From positions 124,001-188,000 of the forward strand of contig NZ_SCMP01000006.1 in the NCBI RefSeq assembly GCF_005502935.1: 64,000 nt of DNA, read 5' to 3'. The DNA is from Pseudomonas sp. 2FG (GTDB taxonomy: Bacteria; Pseudomonadota; Gammaproteobacteria; Pseudomonadales; Pseudomonadaceae). Shown piece by piece: positions 54,982 through 63,497 of this stretch. The position numbers were made by a program, and so were the translations under genes. Numbering within the stretch: the stretch's first letter is position 1; each line of letters begins with the position of its first letter. A model generated the notes under the pieces. That model was not told the origin of the DNA. It made no database searches and saw nothing but the letters and a program-made list of their open reading frames with translations.

Positions 54982-56807
54982 ACTGGCTCGGTCTTGAGCG
55001 CTTACTGCTGGCGGAACAACCGGCGCGCCCGGTCACGCTGGAGCCCATGCTGCTGCACGCAGAGCTGCGCGAGCAGGCGCTGCGCCTGGCCGCCGGCTTG
55101 CAAGCGCGGGGCGTCCGGCGCCTGGCCGTGCACCTGGAGGATGCCGCCGAGCTGGCCATCGCCCTGCTCGGCGCCTGGCGTGCCGGGGTCAGCGTGCTGC
55201 TGCCGGCCGACCTGCAGGCGCAAACCCGCCAGCGCCTGAACGCCGAGGTCGACCTCTGGCTGAGCGATCAACCCGGCGACGCCAGCCTGGCCAGCCTGCT
55301 CGCCGAGCCGCTGCCGGGTGCCCTGCTGGATCTTGAGCACTGCCGCCTGACCCTCTGTACTTCAGGCTCCAGCGGCGAGCCCAAGCCGATCGACAAATCC
55401 CTGCGCCAGCTAAGCAATGAAGTCCAGGCCCTGGAGCGCCTGTGGGGCGCCGAGCTGGGCAATGCCTGCATCATCGGCAGCGTGGCCGCGCAACATATCT
55501 ACGGCCTGCTGTTCCGGGTGCTCTGGCCGCTGTGCGCCGGGCGCGTATTTATCCGCCGCGCGCAGCCATTCCCGGAAGACCTGCAGCGCGCCAGCCTTTC
55601 TCTAAGTTATCTCGGGGGCTGTGGAAGCGTAGCGAGCGAAGATGAGGCAAGGCAAAAACAGGCGAGGCCGCGGAGTTTACGAGCGGTAAATGAGCAGGCC
55701 GAGCCTGTTTTTAACGCAGCATCATGCGCGAAGCCCGCAGTAGCTTCCGCGGCCCCCGACTTTGCCTGGGTTGCCAGCCCCGCCCTGCTCAAGCGCATGG
55801 GCGACAACCTCGACTGGCCGGCGTTGCGCCGCGTACGTCGGGTGTTTTCCTCCGGCGGCGCACTGCCACTGGCAGCCGCGCAGCAGTTGCAGGCGAACCT
55901 CGGCCAGTGGCCGACGGAGATCTTCGGCAGTTCGGAAACCGGCGGCATCGCCTGGCGCCAGGGTGCCCGCCTGTGGCAACCCTTCGTCGGCGTGCAACTG
56001 AGCCTGAATAGCGCAGGCGCGCTGCGCATCCAGTCGCCGTACCTGCCCAGCGGGCATATCGAACAAACCGCCGATGGCGCCAAGCTCGAGGCCGACGGCC
56101 GCTTCGAACTGCTCGGGCGCCTCGACCGCATCGTCAAGCTGGAAGAAAACCGCATCTCCCTGCCGATGCTCGAACAGGCCCTGGCCAGCCACCCCTGGGT
56201 AGAGGAAGCGCGCCTCGGGGTGGTTCAGGACAATCGTGCCTACCTCGGCGCCCTGATCGCCTTGAGCGACGCCGGCCTGCACGCCTTGCGCAATCAGGGC
56301 CGGCGCACCTTGACCGGCAGCCTGCGCCAGCACCTCAGCGAACACTGCGCCGCGCTGGCCCTGCCGCGCCGCTGGCGCCTGGTGCGCCAGCTGCCGCTGA
56401 ACGCCCAGGGCAAGCTGCCGCAGGCCGAGCTAGAGGCGTTGCTCTATGCCCCGCGCCCCCTGCAACCGCAGTTGCTCAGCCAGCGCGAAGAAGACGGCCA
56501 GTGGCAACTGGAGCTGGAAGTACCGCTGGATCTGGCGCACTTCACCGGGCACTTCCCGCAAACCCCGGTGCTGCCCGGCGTGGTGCAGATCGACTGGGCG
56601 CTGAGCCTGGCCCGGCAACTGATGTGCCTGCCGCCGCGCTTTGTCGGCATGGAGGTGCTGAAGTTCCAGCAACTGGCCCGCCCCGGCGACCGCCTGCACC
56701 TGAGCCTGCGGTTCGACGCTTTACGCAGCAAGCTGTACTTCAGCTATCGCCATGGCGCAGCCAACTGTTCCTCCGGGCGCATCCTGCTGGGGCCGACGCA
56801 TGTCTGA
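54978..56807 (+). CDS. AMP-dependent ligase fused to a dehydratase-like domain, with in-frame repeat insertion
   Basis: A 609-residue two-domain enzyme from ATG 54978 ([19 protein letters not shown]). Residues 1-480 are an acyl-activating AMP-ligase with [22 protein letters not shown] (phosphate loop, near 120), [15 protein letters not shown] and [19 protein letters not shown]. The last 130 residues form a hotdog dehydratase-like domain ([21 protein letters not shown]). It probably activates the aryl starter acid and loads it on a carrier protein. Residues about 210-260 ([18 protein letters not shown] and onward) do not belong to the family: they are encoded by a 148-bp repeat at 55612-55759. 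The frame is kept, and the ligase resumes at [16 protein letters not shown]. Whether it folds normally is open. Confidence 0.88.
   Translation: MNWLGLERLLLAEQPARPVTLEPMLLHAELREQALRLAAGLQARGVRRLAVHLEDAAELAIALLGAWRAGVSVLLPADLQAQTRQRLNAEVDLWLSDQPGDASLASLLAEPLPGALLDLEHCRLTLCTSGSSGEPKPIDKSLRQLSNEVQALERLWGAELGNACIIGSVAAQHIYGLLFRVLWPLCAGRVFIRRAQPFPEDLQRASLSLSYLGGCGSVASEDEARQKQARPRSLRAVNEQAEPVFNAASCAKPAVASAAPDFAWVASPALLKRMGDNLDWPALRRVRRVFSSGGALPLAAAQQLQANLGQWPTEIFGSSETGGIAWRQGARLWQPFVGVQLSLNSAGALRIQSPYLPSGHIEQTADGAKLEADGRFELLGRLDRIVKLEENRISLPMLEQALASHPWVEEARLGVVQDNRAYLGALIALSDAGLHALRNQGRRTLTGSLRQHLSEHCAALALPRRWRLVRQLPLNAQGKLPQAELEALLYAPRPLQPQLLSQREEDGQWQLELEVPLDLAHFTGHFPQTPVLPGVVQIDWALSLARQLMCLPPRFVGMEVLKFQQLARPGDRLHLSLRFDALRSKLYFSYRHGAANCSSGRILLGPTHV
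55612..55759. repeat. 148-bp foldable repeat element, copy 2, inside the AMP-ligase gene
   Basis: The ends TCGGGGGCTGTGGAAGC (55612-55628) and 55743-55759 are complementary over 15 of 17 bases. The inner core contains GGCAAGGCAAAAACAGGCG, GCGGAGTTTACGAGCGGTA, AATGAGCAG and GCCTGTTTTTAACGCAGCAT. This is the same core as at 51942-52083 in reverse orientation, while the outer arms of the two copies differ in sequence. It is read through in frame by the host gene. Confidence 0.85.
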
Positions 56808-57558
56808 AGTCCGACTCTGCACCGTGATCCCGGTGTACAACCATGAACAGGCGGTGAGCGCGGTGCTGCAGCGGCTACTCGCGGCCGGACTGCCTTGTGT
56901 CTTGGTGGACGACGCCTCGCGGCCGAGCTGCGCCCTGGTGCTCGATCGACTCGCCGAGCAGCCGCAGGTCCACCTCGTTCGCCTGGCGGAAAACCAGGGT
57001 AAAGGCGGCGCGGTGATGGCCGGCCTGCGGGCAGCGGCGAACCTGGGCTTCAGCCATGCCCTGCAGGTCGACGCCGACGGCCAGCACGACCTGCAAAACC
57101 TCCCACAGTTTCTCGCCCAGGCGCGCCAGGCGCCGCAGGCCGTGATCTGCGGCTACCCGCAGTACGACGCCAGCGTGCCCAAGGGCCGCCTGTACGCACG
57201 CTATGCGACCCACGTCTGGGTCTGGATCAACAGCCTGTCGCTGAACATCCGCGACTCCATGTGCGGCTTTCGCGTCTACCCGTTGGCGCCGACCCTGGCG
57301 CTGATCGACTCGGTGCAAGTCGGCACCCGCATGGACTTCGACACGGAAATCCTCGTGCGCCTGAGCTGGCGCAATCAGCCGATGCACTGGCTGCCGGTTC
57401 GCGTGCATTACCCGGCGGACGGCGTCTCGCATTTCCGCCTGCTGCAGGACAACCTGCTGATCTCGAAGATGCACGCCAAACTGTTCTTCGGCATGCTCTG
57501 CCGCGCGCCGCTGATACTTTGGCGGCGCTGGTACGGGCGGCGCAGGTGGCGCGGATGA
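56800..57558 (+). CDS. Family 2 glycosyltransferase, aryl-polyene cluster
   Basis: A 252-residue GT-A type enzyme of the dolichyl-phosphate mannosyltransferase kind, starting at ATG 56800 ([27 protein letters not shown]). The nucleotide-sugar site is CVLVDDASRPSC, and the metal motif is LQVDADGQHDLQNLPQF near residue 90. MCGFRVYPL and the end DGVSHFRLLQDNLLISKMHAKLFFGM are typical. It has no membrane segments apart from a weak C-terminal one. It probably adds sugar to the lipid anchor of the polyene. It overlaps the ligase stop by eight bases and the next gene by four (ATGA). Confidence 0.9.
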   Translation: MSEVRLCTVIPVYNHEQAVSAVLQRLLAAGLPCVLVDDASRPSCALVLDRLAEQPQVHLVRLAENQGKGGAVMAGLRAAANLGFSHALQVDADGQHDLQNLPQFLAQARQAPQAVICGYPQYDASVPKGRLYARYATHVWVWINSLSLNIRDSMCGFRVYPLAPTLALIDSVQVGTRMDFDTEILVRLSWRNQPMHWLPVRVHYPADGVSHFRLLQDNLLISKMHAKLFFGMLCRAPLILWRRWYGRRRWRG

Positions 57559-58487
57559 GCCGCGAACACTGGGCCAGGCACGGCGAACGCGGCAGCTTCC
57601 TGCTGATGCGCTGCACCGCCTGGGCCGCGCGCCACCTCGGGCGGCGGGCGCTCAGCCCGCTGCTGCATCTGATCGTGCTGTACTTCTTCCTGTTCGGCCG
57701 CCGCGCCCGCCTGAGCATCTGGGACTATCAGCAGCGCCTCGCCGCCTGGAGTGGCCGCAGCGAACTGCGGCCGACCCTGAGATCGATCTTCGGCCAATTT
57801 ATGGCCTTCGCCGACGCCCTGCTGGACAAGCTCGACGTGTGGAACGGCCGCCTGCGCCTGGAGCAGATCGACATCCGCGACCCGGCCAACCTGCGTGCCC
57901 AGCTGCGCGGCTCGCGCGGGCAGATGTTGGTCGGTGCGCACCTGGGTAACCTCGAGGTCTGCCGCGCCCTGGCCGAGCTCGGCGAGCAGGTGCAGATGAA
58001 CGTGCTGGTGCATACCAAGCACGCCGAACAGTTCAATCGCCTGCTCGGCCAGGCTGGCGCCAGCCACCTGCGGCTGATCCAGGTCAGCGAGCTGGACCCG
58101 GCGATCATGCTGCAACTGAGCCAGCGCCTGGAGCGCGGCGAGTGGCTGGCGATCGCCGGTGACCGGGTGCCGCTGCACGGCGCACGCACCGCCAGGGTGG
58201 ATTTCCTCGGCCAGCCCGCCGACCTGCCGCAAGGCCCGTGGCTGCTGGCCGGACTGCTGCAATGCCCGATCAATCTGCTGTTCTGCCTGAAGCACGAGCA
58301 GCGCTACCAGCTGACTCTCGAGCCCTTCGCCGAACGCATCGAATGGCGCCGTAGCGAGCGCGAGCAGGTGATCCGCCACTGGGCCCAACGCTATGCCGAG
58401 CGCCTGGGCCATCACTGCCTGCAAGCGCCGCAACAATGGTTCAACTTCTTCCCTTTCTGGACTACCCATGACGACAGATCAGCCTGA
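57555..58487 (+). CDS. LpxL/HtrB-like acyltransferase, aryl-polyene cluster
   Basis: A 310-residue lysophospholipid-type acyltransferase from ATG 57555 (MSREHWARHGERGSFLLMRCTAWAARHLG). A membrane anchor (PLLHLIVLYFFLFG) is followed by the HX4E catalytic motif, in LVGAHLGNLEVCRALAELG near residue 135, and by AIAGDRVPLHGARTARVDFLGQPADLPQGPWLLA near 200, the family's second conserved block. Together with the PlsC-like enzyme it may build the diacyl anchor. The start overlaps the glycosyltransferase stop as ATGA; its end overlaps the ammonia-lyase start by 20 bases. Confidence 0.88.
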   Translation: MSREHWARHGERGSFLLMRCTAWAARHLGRRALSPLLHLIVLYFFLFGRRARLSIWDYQQRLAAWSGRSELRPTLRSIFGQFMAFADALLDKLDVWNGRLRLEQIDIRDPANLRAQLRGSRGQMLVGAHLGNLEVCRALAELGEQVQMNVLVHTKHAEQFNRLLGQAGASHLRLIQVSELDPAIMLQLSQRLERGEWLAIAGDRVPLHGARTARVDFLGQPADLPQGPWLLAGLLQCPINLLFCLKHEQRYQLTLEPFAERIEWRRSEREQVIRHWAQRYAERLGHHCLQAPQQWFNFFPFWTTHDDRSA

Positions 58488-60012
58488 AGCCGTAGTCTTC
58501 GGTGAGCGCCCGCTGAGCATCGAGCAGGTGGTCAGCCTCGCCGAGCAGCACAGCCCGAGCCAGCTGCAAGGCGACGGCGCGTTCCGCCAACGCATCGCCA
58601 AGGGCGCGCAGTTCCTCGACTCGTTGCTGGACAAGGAAGGGGTGATCTACGGCGTCACCACCGGCTACGGCGACTCCTGCGTGGTCGCGGTGCCGCTGGA
58701 GCAGGTCGAAGCGCTGCCGCGGCACCTGTTCACCTTTCACGGCTGCGGCCTGGGCAAGCTGCTCGAACCGGCGGCCACCCGCGCGGTGCTGGCGGCGCGT
58801 TTGCAGTCGCTGTGTCAGGGCGTTTCCGGGGTCCGTATCGAGCTGCTGGAGCGGCTGCAGGCCTTTCTCGCCCACGACATCCTGCCGCTGATTCCCGAAG
58901 AGGGTTCGGTCGGCGCCAGCGGCGATCTGACGCCGCTGTCCTACGTCGCGGCGACCCTGGCCGGCGAGCGCGAGGTGCTCTGGCGCGGCCAGGTGCGCAG
59001 CGCCGCCGAGGTGCATGCCGAGCTGGACTGGCAGCCGCTGACATTACGGCCGAAAGAAGCCCTGGCGCTGATGAACGGCACCGCGGTGATGACCGGCCTG
59101 GCCTGCCTGGCGTTCTCCAGAGCCGATTACCTGCTGCAACTGGCGACCCGCATCACCGCACTCAACGTGGTGGCGTTGCAGGGCAACCCGGAGCATTTCG
59201 ACGAGCGCCTGTTCGCCGCCAAGCCGCACCCGGGGCAGATGCGGGTCGCCGCCTGGTTGCGCCAAGACCTGGCCATCGACGCGCCGACCGCGCCGCTGCA
59301 CCGCCTGCAGGATCGCTACTCGCTGCGCTGTGCGCCGCATGTACTGGGCGTATTGGCCGACAGCCTGAGCTGGCTGCGGCAGTTCATCGAAATCGAGCTG
59401 AACAGCGCCAACGACAACCCGATCATCGACGCCGAAGCCGAGCGCGTCCTGCACGGCGGGCACTTCTACGGCGGACATATCGCCTTCGCCATGGACAGCC
59501 TGAAGAACCTGGTGGCCAACGTCGCCGACCTGCTCGACCGGCAGCTCGCCCTGCTGGTGGACAGCCGCTACAACCACGGCCTGCCGAGCAACCTCTCCGG
59601 CGCGCCGACGGCCACGGCGATGCTCAACCACGGCTTCAAGGCGGTGCAGATCGGCACCAGCGCCTGGACCGCCGAAGCCCTGAAGAACGGTATGCCGGCG
59701 AGCCTGTTCTCACGTTCAACCGAGTGCCATAACCAGGACAAGGTCAGCATGGGCACCATCGCCGCCCGCGACGCCCTGCGCAGCCTGGAGCTGTGCGAAC
59801 AAGTCGCCGCCGCCACCCTGCTGGCCGCCAACCAGGGTGTCTGGCTGCGGGAGCGCGAAGCCGAGGCGCGGCCATTGCCGGCGCCGCTGGCGAACATGCG
59901 CGCACAACTGGCCGAGGACTTCCCGCCGGTGATCGAAGACCGCGCCCTGGAAGCCGAACTGCGTCTGTGCCTGGCGCAAATCCGCAGCCGGCACTGGAGG
60001 CTCTATGCGTAA
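58468..60012 (+). CDS. Aromatic amino-acid ammonia-lyase (HAL/PAL/TAL family)
   Basis: A 514-residue lyase from ATG 58468 that removes ammonia from an aromatic amino acid. The self-made MIO cofactor comes from Ala-Ser-Gly in SVGASGDLTPLSYVAATLAGE near residue 148. The active-site Tyr loop is YGVTTGYGDSCVV, and the substrate-end region includes NSANDNPIIDAE and SLKNLVANVADLLDRQLALLVD. The selectivity pair in TFHGCGLG reads Phe-His, between the Phe-Leu of PAL, His-Leu of TAL and Ser-His of HAL, so the substrate is not certain. A cinnamate or coumarate starter for the polyene is the likely product. It is followed by a hairpin repeat before the next gene. Confidence 0.92.
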   Translation: MTTDQPEAVVFGERPLSIEQVVSLAEQHSPSQLQGDGAFRQRIAKGAQFLDSLLDKEGVIYGVTTGYGDSCVVAVPLEQVEALPRHLFTFHGCGLGKLLEPAATRAVLAARLQSLCQGVSGVRIELLERLQAFLAHDILPLIPEEGSVGASGDLTPLSYVAATLAGEREVLWRGQVRSAAEVHAELDWQPLTLRPKEALALMNGTAVMTGLACLAFSRADYLLQLATRITALNVVALQGNPEHFDERLFAAKPHPGQMRVAAWLRQDLAIDAPTAPLHRLQDRYSLRCAPHVLGVLADSLSWLRQFIEIELNSANDNPIIDAEAERVLHGGHFYGGHIAFAMDSLKNLVANVADLLDRQLALLVDSRYNHGLPSNLSGAPTATAMLNHGFKAVQIGTSAWTAEALKNGMPASLFSRSTECHNQDKVSMGTIAARDALRSLELCEQVAAATLLAANQGVWLREREAEARPLPAPLANMRAQLAEDFPPVIEDRALEAELRLCLAQIRSRHWRLYA

Positions 60013-60022
60013 TCCAGCTTTT

Positions 60023-60084
60023 GTAGGGTGCGCCATGCGCACCGCAATTACGCATGTCCTCGCGGTGCGCACAGCGCACCCTAC
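60023..60084. repeat. Long hairpin inside the biosynthetic operon
   Basis: GTAGGGTGCGCCATGCGCACC (60023-60043) with CGC after it pairs with GCGGTGCGCACAGCGCACCCTAC (60062-60084), 23-base arms with few mismatches. It fills most of the 92-base gap between the ammonia-lyase and thioesterase genes, the largest gap in an operon otherwise made of overlapping genes. It may adjust transcript stability. Confidence 0.85.
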
Positions 60085-60104
60085 GCCGTGTGCAGGTTGT
60101 GTTT

Positions 60105-60530
60105 ATGCGTAGCCGCGGCGCGGTGCAGGCCGAGGTCGAAATCCTCGTACCGTTCTTCGACATCGACTCGATGGAAGTGGTCTGGCACGGCCATTACGTC
60201 AAATACCTGGAGGTCGCCCGCTGCGCCCTGCTGGACAAGCTCGAACACAACTACACGCAGATGCGCGAGGCTGGTTACGGCTGGCCGATCATCGATATGC
60301 AGCTGCGCTACATGCGCGGCGCGCGCTTCGGCCAGCGGCTCAGGGTGCGCGCCGAGCTGGTCGAGTGGGAGAGCCGCCTGAAGATCAACTACCTGATCAG
60401 CGACGCGCAAACCGGTGAGCGCATGACCCGCGGCAGCACAGTGCAGGTAGCGGTGGAAATCGCCACGCGGGAAATGCTGCTGGCCTCGCCCAAGGTATTG
60501 GTCGAGGCGGTTGAGCGGGTGTTGCGGTGA
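60105..60530 (+). CDS. 4-hydroxybenzoyl-CoA-type thioesterase, aryl-polyene cluster
   Basis: A 141-residue hotdog thioesterase from ATG 60105 (MRSRGAVQAEVEILVPFFDIDSM). The family motif is FFDIDSMEVVWHGHYVKYLEVARCALL: Asp and the following His-Gly-x-Tyr match the active site of 4HBT/YbgC-type enzymes. MQLRYMRGARFGQRLRVRAELVEW is the second conserved block. It probably releases or edits acyl chains during polyene synthesis. Earlier in-frame starts fall inside the hairpin repeat and were not used. The stop TGA overlaps the next GTG start. Confidence 0.88.
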   Translation: MRSRGAVQAEVEILVPFFDIDSMEVVWHGHYVKYLEVARCALLDKLEHNYTQMREAGYGWPIIDMQLRYMRGARFGQRLRVRAELVEWESRLKINYLISDAQTGERMTRGSTVQVAVEIATREMLLASPKVLVEAVERVLR

Positions 60531-61132
60531 GCATTCGAGCAACTCCATTCGCGTTCCTGCTGCTGGCGCTATTCTGCGCGCCCCTCGCCCACGCCTTCGA
60601 CCTTCAGCAGCTCGCCGCCCAGCTGGCGAAACCGGCGGTGGTGCGCGGCGAGTTCATTCAGGAGAAGCACCTGCGCGCGTTGCCGCAACCACTGACCAGC
60701 AGCGGCCACTTCGTGCTGGCCAAACAGCACGGCCTGCTCTGGCTGCTGCAAAGCCCGCTGCAACAGGACTACCGCATCAATGCCGCGGGCATTTCCCGGC
60801 GCGCGGCCAATGGCTGGCAAGCCCTGCCGCAACAAGGCGCCAGCGCGCAGCAGAACCGCCTGTTCCTCGCCGTACTGCAAGGCGACAGCAGCGGCCTGCA
60901 AGATGATTTCGACCTGGCCCTGAGTGGCGACACCGGCGCCTGGCAGCTGAAATTGACGCCGCGGGCCGCACTGCTCAAACAGATATTCACCACGATCCAT
61001 ATCGAAGGCGGCGCCCTGGTACAGCGTATCGAGCTGCTGGAAACCCAGGGCGACAGCACCGTCATGCGCATGCCGGGCAGCGTTGCCGACACCGAGCTGA
61101 GCGCAGTGGAGCAGCATGACTTCGCTGAATAA
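60527..61132 (+). CDS. LolA-like lipoprotein carrier, aryl-polyene cluster
   Basis: A 201-residue periplasmic protein (GTG start at 60527 overlapping the upstream stop). A Sec signal peptide, IRATPFAFLLLALFCAPLAHA, is followed by FDLQQLAAQLAKPAVVRGEFIQEKHLRALPQPLTSSGHFVLAKQHGLLW, the open-barrel start of LolA-fold proteins. LKLTPRAALLKQIFTTIHIEGG belongs to the same fold. In these clusters a LolA-like protein is thought to ferry the lipidic polyene across the periplasm to the outer membrane. The gene overlaps the exporter start by 17 bases. Confidence 0.9.
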   Translation: MSIRATPFAFLLLALFCAPLAHAFDLQQLAAQLAKPAVVRGEFIQEKHLRALPQPLTSSGHFVLAKQHGLLWLLQSPLQQDYRINAAGISRRAANGWQALPQQGASAQQNRLFLAVLQGDSSGLQDDFDLALSGDTGAWQLKLTPRAALLKQIFTTIHIEGGALVQRIELLETQGDSTVMRMPGSVADTELSAVEQHDFAE

Positions 61133-63497
61133 GCGCCGCTGGAGCGCCCTCGAGCGCCGGCTGCCGCGCCTCTTCGCCCTGCTGTTGCTGGCACTGCTGG
61201 CGCTGGCCGGTTGGCAGTGGCGCGATGGCCCACCGGTCTCGGCCAATCTGCTGGAGCTAGTGCCCACAGACGCGCCCGACGCCCTGGAGCAACTCGCCGA
61301 ACAGCGCATGCAGGAGCCGCTCAACCGTGAGCTGGTGGTACTCATCCGCCATGCCGATAGCCAACGTGCCATCGCCATGGCCGCCGAGCTGGGCGAAACC
61401 TGGCAAGCCAGCGGGCTGTTCGAAAAGGTCCAGTGGAACCTGCAAGCCGACTTTCCCGCCCTGCGCCAACAACTGCTGCAAAGCCGACTGGCGCTGCTCG
61501 GCGCCGCCGACCGGCAATTGCTGATCGACGCCCCGCAGGCCTTTATCGAGCAGCGTGTGCAGGCGCTGTACGACCCCTTCGCTGGTTTCAGCCTGGTCGG
61601 CGCGGACCAGGACTGGCTCGGCCTGACGCAACTGATCCAGCGCAATCTGCCGCGCAACGGCAACGTAACGATCGACCTGAACGGCGCCTTGCTGGCGGAA
61701 AACCAAGAGCAGAATCAGCCGCAAACCTGGGCCTTTCTGCGGGCGCGCACCCTGGGCAACGCCTTCGACGGCAACCTGCCCCAGCAAGTCGCAGAGCAGG
61801 TGGCCAGCGCCCGGCAATTGGTGCAGGCGCAAGGGGGTGAATTACTCGCCACCAGCGGCCTGCTCTACGGGGCCCATGGCCAACAGCAGGCCAGCCATGA
61901 GATGAGCCTGATCGGCGGAATCGCCAGCGCCGCCGCCCTGTTGCTGATGCTGGTGGTGTTTCGCCGGGTACGCATAGTGCTGGCCTTTATTCCGGCCCTG
62001 GTCGGCGTGCTCGCGGGGCTGGTCGCCTGCGTGGCGTTGTTCGGGCACATCCATGTGCTGACGCTGGTGCTGGGCGCCAGCTTGATCGGCGTGGCCATCG
62101 ACTACCCGCTGCATTACCTGTCGAAAAGCTGGACCTTGCAGCCCTGGAATAGCTTGACCGCATTGAAAGCGACCCTGCCCGGGCTGAGCCTGGGTTTGGC
62201 AACCAATGCCATCGGCTATCTGGCCCTTGCCTTCACCCCATTCCCGGCGCTGCAACAGGTGGCGGTGTTCTCGGCTGCGGGCTTGCTCGGCTCCTACCTC
62301 TGCTCGGTGTGCTGGCTGCCGGCACTGCTCGGCACTGCACCGCTGCGCCCCTGGCCGGCGCCGCTGCGCTGGGCACAACGCCTGCTGGATTTGCGGGCGA
62401 GCTTGCTAGAGCGCATCGGCACGCCTTGGCTACTCGGCGCCTTCCTGCTGTTTTGCGCCGCTGGCGTGGCACAACTGACGACCAAGAACGACCTGCGCCA
62501 ATGGATCAGCAACCCGCCGCAGCTGCTCAGCGAAGCCCAGGCCATCGGCCGCATCATCGACTTCCAGCCGACCAGCCAGTTTTTCCTGGTCCGCGCCGCC
62601 GATCAGCAACAACTGCTGCAACGCCAGGCGCAGCTCGGCCAGCGCCTCGATCGACTGGTGGCCCAGGGCAAGCTCGGCAGCTACCTGGCGTTGAGCCAGC
62701 TGCTGGCCCCGGCCGCGGAGCAACAACGGCTGCGCCAGGCGCTCGCGCAGTTGCCGGCCCATGCCCAGGCGCTGCAGGCACTGGGCGTCTCGGCACAGGC
62801 GTTGGCGGCAGAAATACAGCAGCTGCAGGCATTGCCCGAGCAGGACCTCGAGCAAGCCTTGGCCGGGCCGCTGGGCGAAATCTGGCGGCCGCTATGGCTG
62901 GGCGAAGACAGCAGCCAGGCAGGCGTTGCCGGCTTGGTCAGCCTGCAGGGCTTGAGCGACACCAGTTTGCTCGCCGCCCAGGCGCAGGGGTTGCCGGGCG
63001 TGCAGCTGGTGGATCGGCTGGGTGAGCTGAATCGCCTGTTCGCCGGCACGCAGATCAGTGCGGCGCAACTCAAGCTGCTGTCCTGTCTGTTGATCCTCGC
63101 TTTGCTGTGCCTGCCGTTCGGCCTGCACGGCGCGTTGCGCACCTTGGCCGTGTCGCTGCTCGCCGCCTTGGCCAGCCTGGCCAGCCTCGGCTGGCTCGGT
63201 CAGCCACTGACCTTGTTCAGCCTGTTCGGCCTGCTGCTGGTCACCGCCATTGGCGTGGATTACGCGATCATCATGCGCGAACGGGTCGGCGGCGCGGCCA
63301 CCAGCCTGCTCGGCACCCTGCTCGCGGCGCTGACCACCTGGCTATCCTTCGGCCTGCTGGCGCTGTCGAGTACCCCCGCGGTGAGCAATTTTGGCCTGGC
63401 CGTCGGCCTCGGTCTGGTGTTCAGCTTCCTGCTGGCGCCCTGGGCGGCCAGTGAAGAACAAGCGCAAGAACAGTTGCAGCCGGAGCCGGCACTATGA
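61116..63497 (+). CDS. MMPL/RND-type exporter, aryl-polyene cluster
   Basis: A 793-residue inner-membrane exporter that would lift the polyene lipid out of the inner membrane for the LolA-like carrier. After the first membrane span (LFALLLLALLALAGWQW) comes a periplasmic loop of about 200 residues, then a block of five to six spans (IGGIASAAALLLMLVVFRRV to LLGSYLCSVCWLPALLG). A second loop and a second block (LLSCLLILALLCLPFGLHGAL to SNFGLAVGLGLVFSFLLAP) follow, giving the MMPL two-fold layout. GVDYAIIMRERVGGAA and GVAIDYPLHYLSKSW give the conserved membrane-embedded acids. It overlaps genes on both sides. Confidence 0.9.
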   Translation: MTSLNKRRWSALERRLPRLFALLLLALLALAGWQWRDGPPVSANLLELVPTDAPDALEQLAEQRMQEPLNRELVVLIRHADSQRAIAMAAELGETWQASGLFEKVQWNLQADFPALRQQLLQSRLALLGAADRQLLIDAPQAFIEQRVQALYDPFAGFSLVGADQDWLGLTQLIQRNLPRNGNVTIDLNGALLAENQEQNQPQTWAFLRARTLGNAFDGNLPQQVAEQVASARQLVQAQGGELLATSGLLYGAHGQQQASHEMSLIGGIASAAALLLMLVVFRRVRIVLAFIPALVGVLAGLVACVALFGHIHVLTLVLGASLIGVAIDYPLHYLSKSWTLQPWNSLTALKATLPGLSLGLATNAIGYLALAFTPFPALQQVAVFSAAGLLGSYLCSVCWLPALLGTAPLRPWPAPLRWAQRLLDLRASLLERIGTPWLLGAFLLFCAAGVAQLTTKNDLRQWISNPPQLLSEAQAIGRIIDFQPTSQFFLVRAADQQQLLQRQAQLGQRLDRLVAQGKLGSYLALSQLLAPAAEQQRLRQALAQLPAHAQALQALGVSAQALAAEIQQLQALPEQDLEQALAGPLGEIWRPLWLGEDSSQAGVAGLVSLQGLSDTSLLAAQAQGLPGVQLVDRLGELNRLFAGTQISAAQLKLLSCLLILALLCLPFGLHGALRTLAVSLLAALASLASLGWLGQPLTLFSLFGLLLVTAIGVDYAIIMRERVGGAATSLLGTLLAALTTWLSFGLLALSSTPAVSNFGLAVGLGLVFSFLLAPWAASEEQAQEQLQPEPAL

